From assembly GCF_027158485.1 (NCBI RefSeq), contig NZ_JAMKYJ010000001.1: a stretch of 64,000 bases of DNA. One strand, written 5' to 3'. Positions 38,203 to 48,864 of this stretch are shown one piece after another. Position 1 is the first letter of the stretch. Every line of letters begins with the position of its first letter. A program made the position numbers and the translations under genes. Source of the stretch: Oxalobacter formigenes. Lineage in GTDB: Bacteria; Pseudomonadota; Gammaproteobacteria; Burkholderiales; Burkholderiaceae_D. The notes under the pieces were generated by a model, which was not told the DNA's origin, made no database searches, and saw only the letters and a list, made by a program, of their open reading frames with translations.

Positions 38203-38717
38203 GTTCAAAACAGTCGTTGTCACTCTCCGTCCAGTATCCGGACGAACGCCTGAAAACCACCCTGACGCGTCCGAAACTGCGCCGCTGGGTACAGGCTGCC
38301 CTCCAAATGCCAGCCGTCATCACCCTGCGCTTTGTCGATGCCGAAGAAGGCCGCACCCTGAACCGTGAATACCGCGAAAAGGATTACGCCACCAACGTGC
38401 TGACCTTCCCCTATGACGACATGGACGAATTCGACCTCACAGACGCCGTTCCATCCCGGCCCGAACCGGAAGCGGATCGGGACGACATCCCGGAACAAAT
38501 GGCACAGGCCGACATCGTCCTGTGTACCGACGTTTTGGAAAAGGAAGCGAAAGAACAGGGCAAATCGCTCGAAGCCCATGCCGCCCATCTCGTCGTTCAC
38601 GGTACCCTGCATGCACAGGGTTACGACCATTTGAACGACGAGGAAGCGGAAGAAATGGAAACGCTTGAAAAACAGATCCTTGCAAAACTGGGAATCGCCA
38701 ACCCTTACGAGGATTGA
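38199..38717 (+). CDS. ybeY: Endoribonuclease YbeY (16S rRNA maturation)
   Basis: A 172-residue metal-dependent endoribonuclease. The zinc site HGTLHAQGYDH fits H-x3-H-x5-H, and NREYREKDYATNVLTFPYD is the family hallmark. It trims the 3' end of 16S rRNA. Its ATG overlaps the stop codon of the PhoH-like gene. Longer than average by an insert with PEADRDDIPEQM (about residues 85-100). In many proteobacteria ybeX and lnt follow, but here a terminator and a sensor kinase do. Confidence 0.95.
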   Translation: MSSKQSLSLSVQYPDERLKTTLTRPKLRRWVQAALQMPAVITLRFVDAEEGRTLNREYREKDYATNVLTFPYDDMDEFDLTDAVPSRPEPEADRDDIPEQMAQADIVLCTDVLEKEAKEQGKSLEAHAAHLVVHGTLHAQGYDHLNDEEAEEMETLEKQILAKLGIANPYED

Positions 38718-38743
38718 CTGCCGCCAGATTCACATCTTCAAAA

Positions 38744-38767
38744 AACGCCGTTTTCCGGCGTTTTTTT
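38744..38767 (+). terminator. Terminator of miaB-phoH-ybeY
   Basis: Stem AACGCCG/CGGCGTT with a five-base loop, followed by a T-run, 26 bases after the ybeY stop codon. Confidence 0.85.
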
Positions 38768-38939
38768 ATTTCCGGCTTCATCAATCAACAAAAAAGGTAA
38801 ATCGGCCGGACCAACTCAACATGTATTAAAAAATTCCAGACAGGAATTTCCTGCTGGAAAAAGGCATTTATTCCGTTTATTATCAAATTCCGGAAAGAAT
38901 ATTTAATCCTGCCAAAAGCAGCCAACTGGAAACGCGCGT

Positions 38940-41126
38940 ATGGACAGACTGCATCTGACCGATCTTTTAGACGTTGAAACCCTTCAACGATTCCAGAGCA
39001 GTTTTTCCGATATGACCGGAATTGCGGCGGTCATTGCTGATGCCAACGGCATTCCCGTCACGGAGCCCACCTGCTTTACACACTTTTGCATGGACATCAT
39101 CCGGCAATCGCCCGAAGGACGAAAGCGTTGCGAGGAATGCGACAAACTGGGCGGACAACAGGCCATGGAAACCGGGAAACCGGCCATCTATACCTGTCAC
39201 GGCGGACTCGTCGATTTTGCGGCACCGCTGATTGTCGACGGGCATTTCATCGGCTCTGTCATGGGCGGACAGGTGTTGGGACAGGCGCCGGAAGAAAAAC
39301 AGTTCAGGGACATTGCCGCCAGCCTGGGCATCGATGCCGACAGTTGCCTTGCGGCAGCCAAAAACATCAACGTCGTTTCCAGGGAAAGAATGGATGCGCT
39401 CGCCAACTTCCTCTACATGCAGGCACAACTCCTGTCCGATCTGGCCTTCAACAATTACAAAATCCGGCTGGCCAACCACGAGCTGGAAAAAACGTCGCAA
39501 CAGAAAACGGAATGGCTCAATACACTCGAACAGCAATATAACGAAAACCAGAACTTTTTGAATGCACTGGCGGAAACCTATCTGACCGTCTATGCCATCG
39601 ATCTGGAAACGGACCAGTACAAAACCGTCAAAAATGACATCACCGATCTGTCCATCCTTCCCGATTCAGCGCCATTTTCTCCCACATTCAGAAAATACTG
39701 CGATACATTCGTCCATCCCGAAGACCGTGAACGTCTCATACAATCCATCGATCCGGACATCATTGCCCGTTCCATTTCGTCACAGAATTCATTTTACGAA
39801 CTGGAATACAGAAGACGCTACGATAATGAATACCAGTGGCTGCGATTGCAATTCATCCCGATGGAAACCAGAAACGGCATTCCTTCCAAAGTGATTCTGG
39901 CCACCCAGAATATCCACCAGCAGAAAAAACAGGAAGCCCTCGAACGACAGGCCTTGAGAGACGCCTGCGATGCCGCCAACAAGGCCAATGCCGCCAAAAG
40001 CCGTTTCCTGTCCTGCATGTCCCACGATATCCGCACGCCGTTGAACGTCATTCTCGGCATGAACCAGATGGCCAACCGGAACATCGAGGACAACGAACGC
40101 GTCAGAAAATGCCTCGAATCCATTTCCGTTTCCTCCAGGCATCTGCTGACACTGGTCAATGAAATACTGGACATGTCGCGAATCGAAAGCGGCAATCTGA
40201 TCCTGGCAGAACAGGCATTCGACTTTGAAGAGCTGGTCAAAAACGCCATCGAAATGATCGGGCCGTTCATCGTGCAAAAACATCACCGTTTCACCATCAA
40301 TACCGATAATCTCGTCCATAAAAACGTCATCGGAGATGCTCCCCATCTTCAGCAAATCCTGCAAAACCTCTTGTCCAATGCCGTGAAGTACACACCGTCC
40401 AACGGCAAAATCGACCTGAACATACGAGACAAAATCGGGGCTCCGACCGGATACACCACTATCGAAATACGGATTGCCGACAACGGTTACGGGATGAGCA
40501 AAGACGTGCAGGCCAGAATCTTCGACCCTTTCGAGCGCGGCAACGATACCCGCATCAACAAGATACAGGGAACCGGCCTGGGGCTGACCATCACCCAGAA
40601 CCTCGTCCAGCTCATGAATGGCGACATCCAGCTCGAAAGCGAACCCGGCAAGGGAACCACCTTTACCATCACCATCCCTTTCAAAATCATGGAAGGCGAC
40701 ATCGAAGCAAAAACAGCCGTTTCCCCATCATGTGCCAGACGGACATTCGAAGGCAAACGTGCCCTGCTGGTTGAAGACAACGAACTGAACATGGAAATCG
40801 CCGTCGAATTCCTGAAACTGACCGGAATCGACATCGATACAGCTGAAAACGGACAAATCGCGCTCGACAAAATACTGGGCACGCCGGAAAACCATTACGA
40901 CATCATCTTCATGGACATCCAGATGCCCGTCATGAACGGCCACGAGGCGAGCCGTGCCATCCGTGACCTTGCCAGAGCTGACACTGCCAGAATCCCCATC
41001 ATCGCCCTGACTGCCAACGCCTTCATCGAAGACATTGCCAAATCCACCCGGGCGGGAATGACCGGCCACATCGCCAAACCGCTCGACCCCGACAAAATAT
41101 ACGAAGTCATGAATCAGGTGCTTTGA
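38940..41126 (+). CDS. PocR-domain hybrid sensor histidine kinase
   Basis: A 728-residue cytoplasmic kinase without membrane segments. Residues 5-165 form a PocR sensory domain with its cysteines (CFTHFC, RCEECDK, YTCHGG). A coiled coil (about 175-205) and a PAS domain (about 210-330) follow. The histidine kinase domain has MSHDIRTPLNVILGM (phosphoacceptor His near 362). The ATPase boxes are NAVKYTP, IADNGYGMS and GTGLGLTI. A C-terminal receiver domain (about 595-728) has VEDNELN and the acceptor Asp in FMDIQMPVMNG. No DNA-binding output or partner regulator is adjacent. PocR domains bind small metabolites such as diols, but the ligand here is unknown. Confidence 0.9.
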   Translation: MDRLHLTDLLDVETLQRFQSSFSDMTGIAAVIADANGIPVTEPTCFTHFCMDIIRQSPEGRKRCEECDKLGGQQAMETGKPAIYTCHGGLVDFAAPLIVDGHFIGSVMGGQVLGQAPEEKQFRDIAASLGIDADSCLAAAKNINVVSRERMDALANFLYMQAQLLSDLAFNNYKIRLANHELEKTSQQKTEWLNTLEQQYNENQNFLNALAETYLTVYAIDLETDQYKTVKNDITDLSILPDSAPFSPTFRKYCDTFVHPEDRERLIQSIDPDIIARSISSQNSFYELEYRRRYDNEYQWLRLQFIPMETRNGIPSKVILATQNIHQQKKQEALERQALRDACDAANKANAAKSRFLSCMSHDIRTPLNVILGMNQMANRNIEDNERVRKCLESISVSSRHLLTLVNEILDMSRIESGNLILAEQAFDFEELVKNAIEMIGPFIVQKHHRFTINTDNLVHKNVIGDAPHLQQILQNLLSNAVKYTPSNGKIDLNIRDKIGAPTGYTTIEIRIADNGYGMSKDVQARIFDPFERGNDTRINKIQGTGLGLTITQNLVQLMNGDIQLESEPGKGTTFTITIPFKIMEGDIEAKTAVSPSCARRTFEGKRALLVEDNELNMEIAVEFLKLTGIDIDTAENGQIALDKILGTPENHYDIIFMDIQMPVMNGHEASRAIRDLARADTARIPIIALTANAFIEDIAKSTRAGMTGHIAKPLDPDKIYEVMNQVL

Positions 41127-41269
41127 AAACAGCTGTATAAAACATCGCACCAGACTTCAGTCCGTTCAAGCAGAAAATTCTCTGCCTTATCCATCTATCA
41201 AACGATAAAACCGTATACCTTCATCTCATCTTGACTGACCTTCAAAAATGCACCCCATTAAAAAAGTTA

Positions 41270-41370
41270 TAAAAAACAATGAGTTGAAAATTTGTAAAAA
41301 AACGAAGGTCAAAGCAGTCCAATTCGCTTAAAATACTGAATAAACAAGTAGTTATCAAATTATTTGTCTA
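41270..41370 (+). promoter_or_regulatory. Leader of CRISPR array 1
   Basis: AT-rich stretch directly before the first repeat. It shares with the leader of array 2 the block TTGAAAATT, then AAAAAACGAAGGTCAAA, then AATAAACAAG and TTGTCTAGTGA at the repeat junction. These shared blocks mark the leader side and the transcription direction. A TAAAAT box is present at 41329. The rest of the gap after the kinase (41127-41269) shows nothing. Confidence 0.7.
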
Positions 41371-42177
41371 GTGATCCACCGTGTAGGTGGTTTAGAAGAG
41401 GCCGCGCAGTAGTGAAATAATCTTTTTCCCGTGATCCACCGTGTAGGTGGTTTAGAAGGGTAGGGTAGAGGTAGCCCATATTCATCGACTGTGATCCACC
41501 GTGTAGGTGGTTTAGAAGTTCTTCCAGCAATTCAAGTGTATCGATATCAAGTGATCCACCGTGTAGGTGGTTTAGAAGATCAAGGAAATGGCGAAAATCG
41601 TTTTTCGCACGTGATCCACCGTGTAGGTGGTTTAGAAGCGAATAACCAGATAGGACAAGACCATCATGTCGTGATCCACCGTGTAGGTGGTTTAGAAGAC
41701 ACCGCAAGATTATCTATCTTATGTAATACCGTGATCCACCGTGTAGGTGGTTTAGAAGGGAATACGATTCATCGCTACCCGAAAGAAATCGTGATCCACC
41801 GTGCAGGTGGTTTAGAAGTGCTGCCAGTTCCGTTTCTTCATTACGTTTCGGTGATCCACCGTGCAGGTGGTTTAGAAGGAAAGCCGTATGCGTTGGTTCG
41901 CTTGTGTCTCGTGATCCACCGTGCAGGTGGTTTAGAAGAAATACATACCAGCAACAGGCAATGAGATACAGTGACCCACCGAGCAGGTGGCTTAGAAGGG
42001 TAGCTGACGGTGTTTAGCTCCTTCCCGCATGTGATCCACCGCACAGGTGGCTTGTAAGCTCAAATTTCTTTTCAAGAATTGCCCTGGCAAGGTGATCCAC
42101 CGTAAGTGGCTCAGAATTTCGGCATTGCATACGTTTATGCCGAATGTTAGTGATCCCCTGTGCAGCTGGCTTTCGCA
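41371..42177 (+). CRISPR. CRISPR array 1, type I-F-like, 14 repeat units
   Basis: Twelve 28-base repeats at exact 60-base intervals from 41371 to 42031, with 32-base spacers, plus two decayed copies at 42092 and 42150. The typical repeat begins GTGATCCACC, has a stem CCACC/GGTGG with loop GTGTA and ends TTTAGAAG. This fits the I-F repeat plan (five-base-pair stem, cut by Csy4). Units 1-7 are identical; units 8-10 have loop GTGCA; units 11 and 12 have further changes and CTTAGAAG or CTTGTAAG ends; the last two are barely recognisable. Decay towards the right end puts the leader on the left, so it is transcribed rightward like the cas genes. Spacers show no match I could spot within the window. 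Confidence 0.97.
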
Positions 42178-42333
42178 ATGAAACTGAATGAATTTATAAA
42201 AAAACGTATTCTGCTGATAAATTTCCACAATCAATCTTTCATTGCCCGTCTGTTTTCTCCAACAAAAAAACACATTTACACGTAAATATCTGTTTTTTCT
42301 TTCCCGCAAGCAATGAACCCGAATGTGTCATTT

Positions 42334-42339
42334 TATAAT
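42334..42339 (+). promoter_or_regulatory. Candidate -10 box for the cas operon
   Basis: TATAAT in TTTTATAATG, 79 bases before the cas2-3 ATG in the gap between array 1 and the operon (42178-42417). No good -35 box is seen 16-18 bases upstream (GCAATGA), so it may need an activator, or the operon may be read through from array 1. Confidence 0.35.
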
Positions 42340-42417
42340 GAACCTGTCTCGGCAGTTTCATCAACCAATCGGATGTAAACGATACCGGTTTTCAAACCGG
42401 CCTGAACTGGACGACAT

Positions 42418-45400
42418 ATGCACATTCTGCTTGTCTCGGCATGTGAAAAAAGGGCTATCAAAAAAACAAGGGCCCTGCTGGACAGTTATGCGCTGCGTGT
42501 CGGTGAAAAAACATGGTCGACCCCGATCACGCAGGAAGCCCTGACCGAACTCCGTACGGCACTCAAAAAAACCGCTACCCGCTAGACTGCCGTTGCCTGT
42601 TACCGTAACGATGGCCGCAGGCGCATGAAACTGCTCTGGACTGTCGGGTCCCGTTCCACTTTCGGTCCGAACGGACATTTTCCGTCAGGAACCAAAGCAA
42701 AATCCACAAAGACGTCTGTTTTCACGCCTTTATGGGCCCGTACGGCTTCCCTGCTGGCGCAGGCTGCCGGTCAAACTCACGATATCGGAAAAAGTTCCCG
42801 CCGTTTTCAGGACAAACTGAACCAGCAGGCACCATTGAAAGACGATGTCCGGCACGAATGGATTTCAGTCAAACTGTTGCAAGCTCTTCGCCAAAACGGG
42901 GGCGACTGGGTAAAAAGCTGGGAAGCGCTGAAAACGCGGATCGGCGACTTCGTCCTTGCCTCCCGCAAAATCGCTCCGGATTCCAGCGAAGCGATTTCAT
43001 CCGCGACCGAAGCTATCGATTTCCTGATCCTGAGCCACCACAACCTTCCATTGAACGATGACAACGGAAATACGAACGGTCCGAGTATACCGACATCAGG
43101 AGAATGGCTTGTCAGAACACCCGATCCGTGCATCGAACAGATCAGCCCGGCCGGATTTTTTTCTCCGGCTATCCTCGACGATTACATAAAACTGGAAAAG
43201 AAACTGCTTGAAAAATACGATAGTGACGATACGCTTTTCTGGCGCGCCATTCTCGTTTATGCTCGCGCTGCCCTGATCTTTGCAGATCACGTCGTTTCAG
43301 CCGAACGTGAAAAACAGCCCGGAAAAAACGATGGAACGCTGTACGCCAATACGGACTGGTTTGAATCCGGGAAAAAAGACCTCAACCAGCCGCTGGAAAA
43401 ACACCTGAAAGAGGTTGGAAAACGTGCAGCCGAGGCTGTCTGGCATATGGCTCAATTGACCGCCTTGCAGCAGAAACGCCTGCACAGCCGGAATCTTTCT
43501 GGCCTCTCGGAAGAAAGCGTCGAAAAGATCATGGCGAGCGCCGATCCGGATGGGCGTTTCGCCTGGCAAAACCGATGCGCACAATCGCTTGCCGATATGC
43601 GCGAGAAACATCCGGATTGCCCTGTTCTTGTCCTGAATATGGCGGGAACCGGATCAGGGAAAACCCGGATGAATGCCCGGATCGGCTGCCTCCTCTCTCG
43701 TGAAGAACAGCCACGCCTGTCCATCGCCTTGAACCTCAGAAGCCTGACCCTGCAAACAGGCGCGGCCCTGTCTGCCGATCTCGGAATCGGGCCTGATGAA
43801 CTGGCAACCGTCATCGGTGACAGGACGACACAGGAATTGTTCAACAAGGCCAATGCACTGAAAAACGGCCGGCCATCGCTGGACGATCCGGACAATACTG
43901 ACGAAAACCTCCCGGAAAGCGACTTCATTTGCGTTGGCAATACCCATCTGACTCCTGAATGGATGGATGCCTTTCTAAAAAAAGGTTCCGAAAAATTGCT
44001 GATCGGCTCACCCCTTCTGGTATCGACTGTCGATTTCATTATCGCAGCAGGTACACCGGGTTCACAGGGACACCACGTCAAGGCGCTGATGCGACTCATG
44101 AGTTCGGATCTGGTACTGGATGAAATCGACGGATACGAACCGGAAGCCATGGTCGCCGTCCTGCGTCTTGTCCAGCTGGCCGCCCTGTTCCGCAGAAACG
44201 TCATCTGTTCCTCCGCCACCCTGTCGCTGCCCGTCGCGACGGCAATCGAACGTGCCTTCCGTTCCGGTGTGGACATGCTCAACCGGCTTGAATTACACAA
44301 AAAAGAGGGACAACTTTCCCTGGGTTTCATTCGTGCCATGATCGACGATGAACTGCCACCTCAAACTGATTATATCGAAGGCGAAAACGCCGGTTTCAGC
44401 CAGACTTATCAGGCACGCCTGAACGATATTGCCAGGAGCGTCAGCCAGAAACCGGCTTACCGCAAAGCCATGCTGCACCCGGTTGCCATACAGACCCGGA
44501 CAGGATGGTTCAATGCCGTATATGACGCCGCTTGTACCATGCACCGCTTCCAGCGATGGCCGTTCGGTCAAAGCGGAAAATATGTGTCTTTCGGACTGAT
44601 ACGCGTCGCCAATGTCTCCACCGCCATCGATCTGGCCCGTTTTCTGGCAAGGCAGATGCCCAACGCCTGTCTAGCCTGCTACCATTCGCAGGAATTTCTG
44701 ATGGCCCGTTTTCACAAGGAACGACGGCTTGACCAGCTCCTCTCACGCAAAAACGGAAACACGGCCATATTAAATGATCCGGAAATCATTCGTTTTATCG
44801 CCGACACCCCGGCGGAGGATATTCCTTTTATCGTTGTGGCGACTCCGGTGGAAGAAATCGGACGGGATCACGATTTTGACTGGGGCGTCATCGAACCGTC
44901 CAGCTCGCCATCCATCGTCCAGACAGCCGGTCGCATCAACCGTCACAGGCTGGTCATCAACCCGTCGCCCAATGTCGCCATCCTCCAGTTCAACCTGAAA
45001 CACTGCATCAATGCCGAAAACGACCGGGCTGAAATGGCCGCTTTCATTTACCCGGGATATGAAAAACAGGGCAAACGAAAGGGAGGCTTCAAAACCCACG
45101 ATCTCGCCGAACTGCTCCCATGGACTGTCGAGAACGATGTCCCGGTCCTGAAAATCGATGCCCGATTGCGATTCGATACCGATACCTGCCTGCTGGCAGG
45201 AGAAGATGACAAAACCATCACAGCCCGTCTGGCGCCATACTATGGCACTGACGGACACTTCGTCAGACAACCGGTTCATAGCTGGCTGCTGACGAAAGGC
45301 CCATACGACAGGACGCCACTTCGCGACCGGAGCACGCAAAAACAGCAATGGAAAGTCGTTTACGACGACGGACAAACTGATTTCTACAAACTGGAACGGG

Positions 45401-45642
45401 TTATCGACCCGAAAACCGGCCGCGTCATCGATGACTGGAGACGACAGACAAGGACATCGATATGCCAGACCGCTGCCCTGCCGAATGCATGGCTGGATGC
45501 ATCCCCTGAAAAAATGATGGCGCTCTGTGCCGAAATGGATATACCACAGGAGCGGGGCATGCAGGCCGAACTGTTAAGCTATCGTCCGGACGCCAGATTC
45601 GACTATGATTTGGGATTCGGCATCAAACGGATCAAAACCTGA
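42418..45642 (+). CDS. cas3: Cas2-Cas3 fusion (type I-F), interrupted by an in-frame TAG at codon 56
   Basis: Frame from ATG 42418 to TGA 45642 spans 1075 codons, close to the 1076 residues of the Pseudomonas protein. The Cas2 domain begins MHILLVSACEKRAIKKTRAL and continues GEKTWSTPIT. Codon 56 (42583-42585) is TAG; the same frame resumes TAVACYRNDG, where a conserved TAVACH is expected, so only one codon is lost. After it come the HD nuclease motif THDIGK, Walker A GTGSGKT, the DEID box LVLDEIDGYEP and motif VI QTAGRINRHR. The first ATG after the stop is at 42625 (codon 70) and could yield a Cas3-only product lacking most of Cas2. Cas3 degrades DNA targeted by Cascade; Cas2 is needed with Cas1 for spacer uptake. 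First gene of the cas operon. Confidence 0.93.
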
Positions 45643-45679
45643 GTTATTTTTTCAACCCTGTTGATGGAAAGGACAAACC

Positions 45680-46942
45680 GTGCAGGAATCGACTGAACCG
45701 ATAGAAGAAAGCGACGAAGCACCTTCTACATCGACCACAAAAAAACAGGCTGCAAATCCCTGGAAACACCAGAGTGAAGAAACTTACCGGAAAACGGCTG
45801 AAAAACTGGTACATTTCAGTTCCAAGACCGTCAATTCCAACGCCTCGGCTGCCGGCATCCGGCTGACCGCAGGCGACGGACTGGATCTGCCTTACGTCAG
45901 CGCGCGAACGCTGATAAACGCCGGTGTCGAACTGGAACTGGACTACGCCGAAGGGGGCGCAGCACAGGCAGGCATCATCAAACAACTCATGGCTTGCCAG
46001 ACAAACGATCCGTTCGCCGATGCAGCCACCGCCGAAGAAAAGGCGTGCATCCGGCCACTTCTTGAAAAAATTCGTGACGAACGCTTCGAACTCGGTACCG
46101 GCAAGGTCGATCTTCGCCTGAGACAGTTGCTGATCCCGAAAGAAAACGCCCCCGGCGGATACGTGGCCGTCACACCGATCACGTCCGGAAGTGTCTGCCA
46201 TATCCTGTTCAATAACGAGGACGGTCTCGTTTTGGAACATAACCGGAAAGCATCCGACGCCGCAAAGACCAAAAAAACGTCCCCATTTTCCTTTATCCGG
46301 CAGGCTCGCATGGGGATTGGCGGAGCCAACCCGCAAAATGTGGGTCGTCTGACGCGAAACATGCAGCAACCCATTCTGGTTTCCGCTCCGCCACAGGATG
46401 CTCGTCTGAGACATGCCCTCTCGATTTATCACAAAGGCCTGACATTCGACTTCAGCCGATACGGCCCTTACTGGGATGCGCTGATCCGTTACAGCATCTA
46501 TCGTGATGAACTGACCGACAAAGAAAAAAACACCATGCAAACGAACATGAAAAACCGCGCTGGTGAAACGACGCATTTTCATGGTCTCGGCGCACTGGTC
46601 GAAGCTCAGGCTCAACAAGCCTTTTCCCTGCTCTGGAAACATCGGGAAAATCTGCCGCAGGAACACCTTTTCGAAACGGGAATCGAGCCGGAATATGAAC
46701 TCGTTTCGCGGAAGGTCCACGGTGTTATCCGTGGCCTCATCGACCCGCGCCTGAGAAAAACAGACTACAAAAAAGACAGGACAGGGCGTGAAATGAACTG
46801 GCCCCGCGAAATGGCTGAATATATCGCCGATGCCATCGTCAACGTCCGCCATGTCAAAGACGGGGAATCCATTCTCCTCTTTCCGCTGGACGACGTCGCC
46901 AAAATGGACCTGACAAACCAGCTGGAGGATTATTTCAGATGA
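45680..46942 (+). CDS. csy1: Type I-F Cascade large subunit Csy1 (Cas8f)
   Basis: A 420-residue protein starting with GTG behind a GGAAAGGAC ribosome site, 37 bases after cas2-3. Residues such as YVSARTLINAGVELELDYAEGG and LLIPKENAPGGYVAVTPITSG are typical of Csy1 and its recognition of the PAM. It binds the 5' handle of the crRNA with Csy2. An acidic, Ser/Thr-rich segment of about 25 residues at the N-terminus looks disordered. Its stop codon overlaps the csy2 start by four bases. Confidence 0.93.
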   Translation: MQESTEPIEESDEAPSTSTTKKQAANPWKHQSEETYRKTAEKLVHFSSKTVNSNASAAGIRLTAGDGLDLPYVSARTLINAGVELELDYAEGGAAQAGIIKQLMACQTNDPFADAATAEEKACIRPLLEKIRDERFELGTGKVDLRLRQLLIPKENAPGGYVAVTPITSGSVCHILFNNEDGLVLEHNRKASDAAKTKKTSPFSFIRQARMGIGGANPQNVGRLTRNMQQPILVSAPPQDARLRHALSIYHKGLTFDFSRYGPYWDALIRYSIYRDELTDKEKNTMQTNMKNRAGETTHFHGLGALVEAQAQQAFSLLWKHRENLPQEHLFETGIEPEYELVSRKVHGVIRGLIDPRLRKTDYKKDRTGREMNWPREMAEYIADAIVNVRHVKDGESILLFPLDDVAKMDLTNQLEDYFR

Positions 46943-47754
46943 GTTACCTGTTAATTCCCGACATGCGTGTCCAGACAGCCAATATCCATCACAGCTCGTT
47001 TTTGCTGGGTGGGCCTCCTGTCATGGCCGCTTTCTTTTTCGCCCATGCCATGGGACGGCAACTGGGCAAAAACGTCCGTGTCAATGGAACGGCCTACATT
47101 CATCATCATATGGATGTACTGGGTCAATCGTTTTATGGAAGACTGTCGCTCCAGCAACGACGGGGCGCCGCCTTCACCTTTTCCAACAAGCCCAAAAAGG
47201 ATTACTCATCCAAAAACGAACATGCCCTGTCCCTCCAGCCCGTAGCCAATGCCCATTTGCGGCTCAGCCTGATTATCGACATCGACAATCTGGAATCCAT
47301 GGCTGGCGTCAACCGGTTCCTGCACAAGGCCCGCTTTTCCGGTGGCCATATCATTTCCCATGGCGAACCCGGGCAATACGACGACCTTGACGAGGCCATT
47401 GACGACCTGCCCGCCGGATTTTTCGTCATGGACAGAAGCGATCTCATGAAAACCGGTACTTCAGACAATCCCGCCCAAACCTTCATAGACCGGTTGGGTA
47501 CGCGATATGAAAGCGAAACAGGCAACACATGGCTTTCGGCCGCCTGCCTCGGGTACGCCATGCTGACCCCCTACGCATCCCGCGAAGGTGCACGGGAAGG
47601 CTACGAACATGCCTTTGCCGAACCGCTTGTCGGGCTGGTCCAGTACCGCTCGTCACGCCAGTTCGACAAGGACTATGAAACCGTCCTCTGGAAACCCGAA
47701 TGGGTAAAAGACGACGTCTACCGACTGCATCAGGATAGTGAAAATCTCGACTAA
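46939..47754 (+). CDS. csy2: Type I-F Cascade subunit Csy2 (Cas5f)
   Basis: A 271-residue RAMP-family protein. The N-terminal MSYLLIPDMRVQTANIHHSSFLLGGPPVMAA is the first RRM-type strand/helix of Csy2, with the family GGPP segment. It forms a heterodimer with Csy1 at the 5' end of the crRNA. It is somewhat shorter than the roughly 310-residue Pseudomonas protein. Translationally coupled to csy1; csy3 follows after 24 bases. Confidence 0.93.
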   Translation: MSYLLIPDMRVQTANIHHSSFLLGGPPVMAAFFFAHAMGRQLGKNVRVNGTAYIHHHMDVLGQSFYGRLSLQQRRGAAFTFSNKPKKDYSSKNEHALSLQPVANAHLRLSLIIDIDNLESMAGVNRFLHKARFSGGHIISHGEPGQYDDLDEAIDDLPAGFFVMDRSDLMKTGTSDNPAQTFIDRLGTRYESETGNTWLSAACLGYAMLTPYASREGAREGYEHAFAEPLVGLVQYRSSRQFDKDYETVLWKPEWVKDDVYRLHQDSENLD

Positions 47755-47778
47755 TTATTTGAAAGGAATTCATCCATC

Positions 47779-48864
47779 ATGGCTACCCGAATGAAAAAAC
47801 TGCCCGGAGTTCTCTCGTTTCAGCGCTGCATGTTTCCAACCGATGCTCTCTTTTACAATCTGTATTCCGGAAAAGACAAAACGGCTCTGCCCGTCATCCG
47901 TCACGGTATCCGCGGCACCCAGAACATCAACAAGACCTGGTCTGAAAAAGCGACCGAAGCGACCGTCGCCAGCGCCAAACGGGACGAAGTCAGCAATATC
48001 CAGACAACCGACTCGGCCAAACTGGATGTCAGCGCAAATGCCCTCTCCGTGCAGTTCGACCTCCGTTTCATTGACCTCTCCGATGCCCTCTTTGCCTGTG
48101 CTGCCGGAAAAGGCGATTCCATGGACGACATCAAAACCTTCCGTGACAATGTCGCCCAATTCATCGACAAGGCCAAAAACGGCAAAGGCATTGTCGAAGT
48201 GGCTTGCCGCTATGCCCGCAATATCGCCAACGGCCGTTTCCTCTGGCGCAACCGGACCATTGCCGAATCCATCCAGATCAGGGTAGACGACAGCGATGAA
48301 AAATCCGCTTCCGGTTTTTCCGTCACTTTCAATGCACTGGACGTTCCCCTGAATACTTTCGACAATATCAGTGAAGACGAGAAAAAACTGGCTGACGTCA
48401 TCGTCAAAGGCCTGAAAGGCGACCGGCAGGCACGCCTGAGAATCAGCGCCCGCGTCGACTTCGGCATGCAAGGCCCGCTGGAAGTCTTCCCATCACAAAA
48501 CTATCTGGAAAACAAATCCAGGGGATTTGCCCGCTCCCTGTATTTCGTTGGCGGTATCCCGTCAAAACAGGAAGCCCATACCATCGAATACCTCGGTCAG
48601 GCCGCCATCCGCGATCAGAAAATCAGCAATGCCCTGCGCACCATCGATACCTGGTATCCCGGCTTTGAAAACCGTAACATCCCCATTCCGGTCGAACCGA
48701 ACGGTGCCAGCCTCGATGCACAGCAATTCTTCAGGGCAGACAACAAGTCATCCGGTTTCCGCCTGATGGAAAAAATCACCGATCTCGATCCGGATACCGA
48801 AGACGGCATGTTCCTTCTTGCCTGCATCATCCGTGGCGGCGTCTATTCAGGGAGCGACAACTGA
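47779..48864 (+). CDS. csy3: Type I-F Cascade backbone subunit Csy3 (Cas7f)
   Basis: A 361-residue RAMP protein that forms the six-copy backbone along the crRNA spacer. It opens MATRMKKLPGVLSFQRCMFP, like other Csy3 proteins. FRDNVAQFIDKAKNGKG and VEVACRYARNIANGRFLWRN are characteristic. An AAAGGAA ribosome site lies ten bases before the ATG. Its stop codon shares a base with the csy4 start (TGATG). Confidence 0.95.
   Translation: MATRMKKLPGVLSFQRCMFPTDALFYNLYSGKDKTALPVIRHGIRGTQNINKTWSEKATEATVASAKRDEVSNIQTTDSAKLDVSANALSVQFDLRFIDLSDALFACAAGKGDSMDDIKTFRDNVAQFIDKAKNGKGIVEVACRYARNIANGRFLWRNRTIAESIQIRVDDSDEKSASGFSVTFNALDVPLNTFDNISEDEKKLADVIVKGLKGDRQARLRISARVDFGMQGPLEVFPSQNYLENKSRGFARSLYFVGGIPSKQEAHTIEYLGQAAIRDQKISNALRTIDTWYPGFENRNIPIPVEPNGASLDAQQFFRADNKSSGFRLMEKITDLDPDTEDGMFLLACIIRGGVYSGSDN

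Noticed and set aside
41360..41964. Open frames inside CRISPR array 1 (and similar ones in array 2)
   Set aside because: They consist of the repeat translated every 20 codons (for example LLNHLHGGS or VIHRVGGLE), produced by the 60-base period; not genes.
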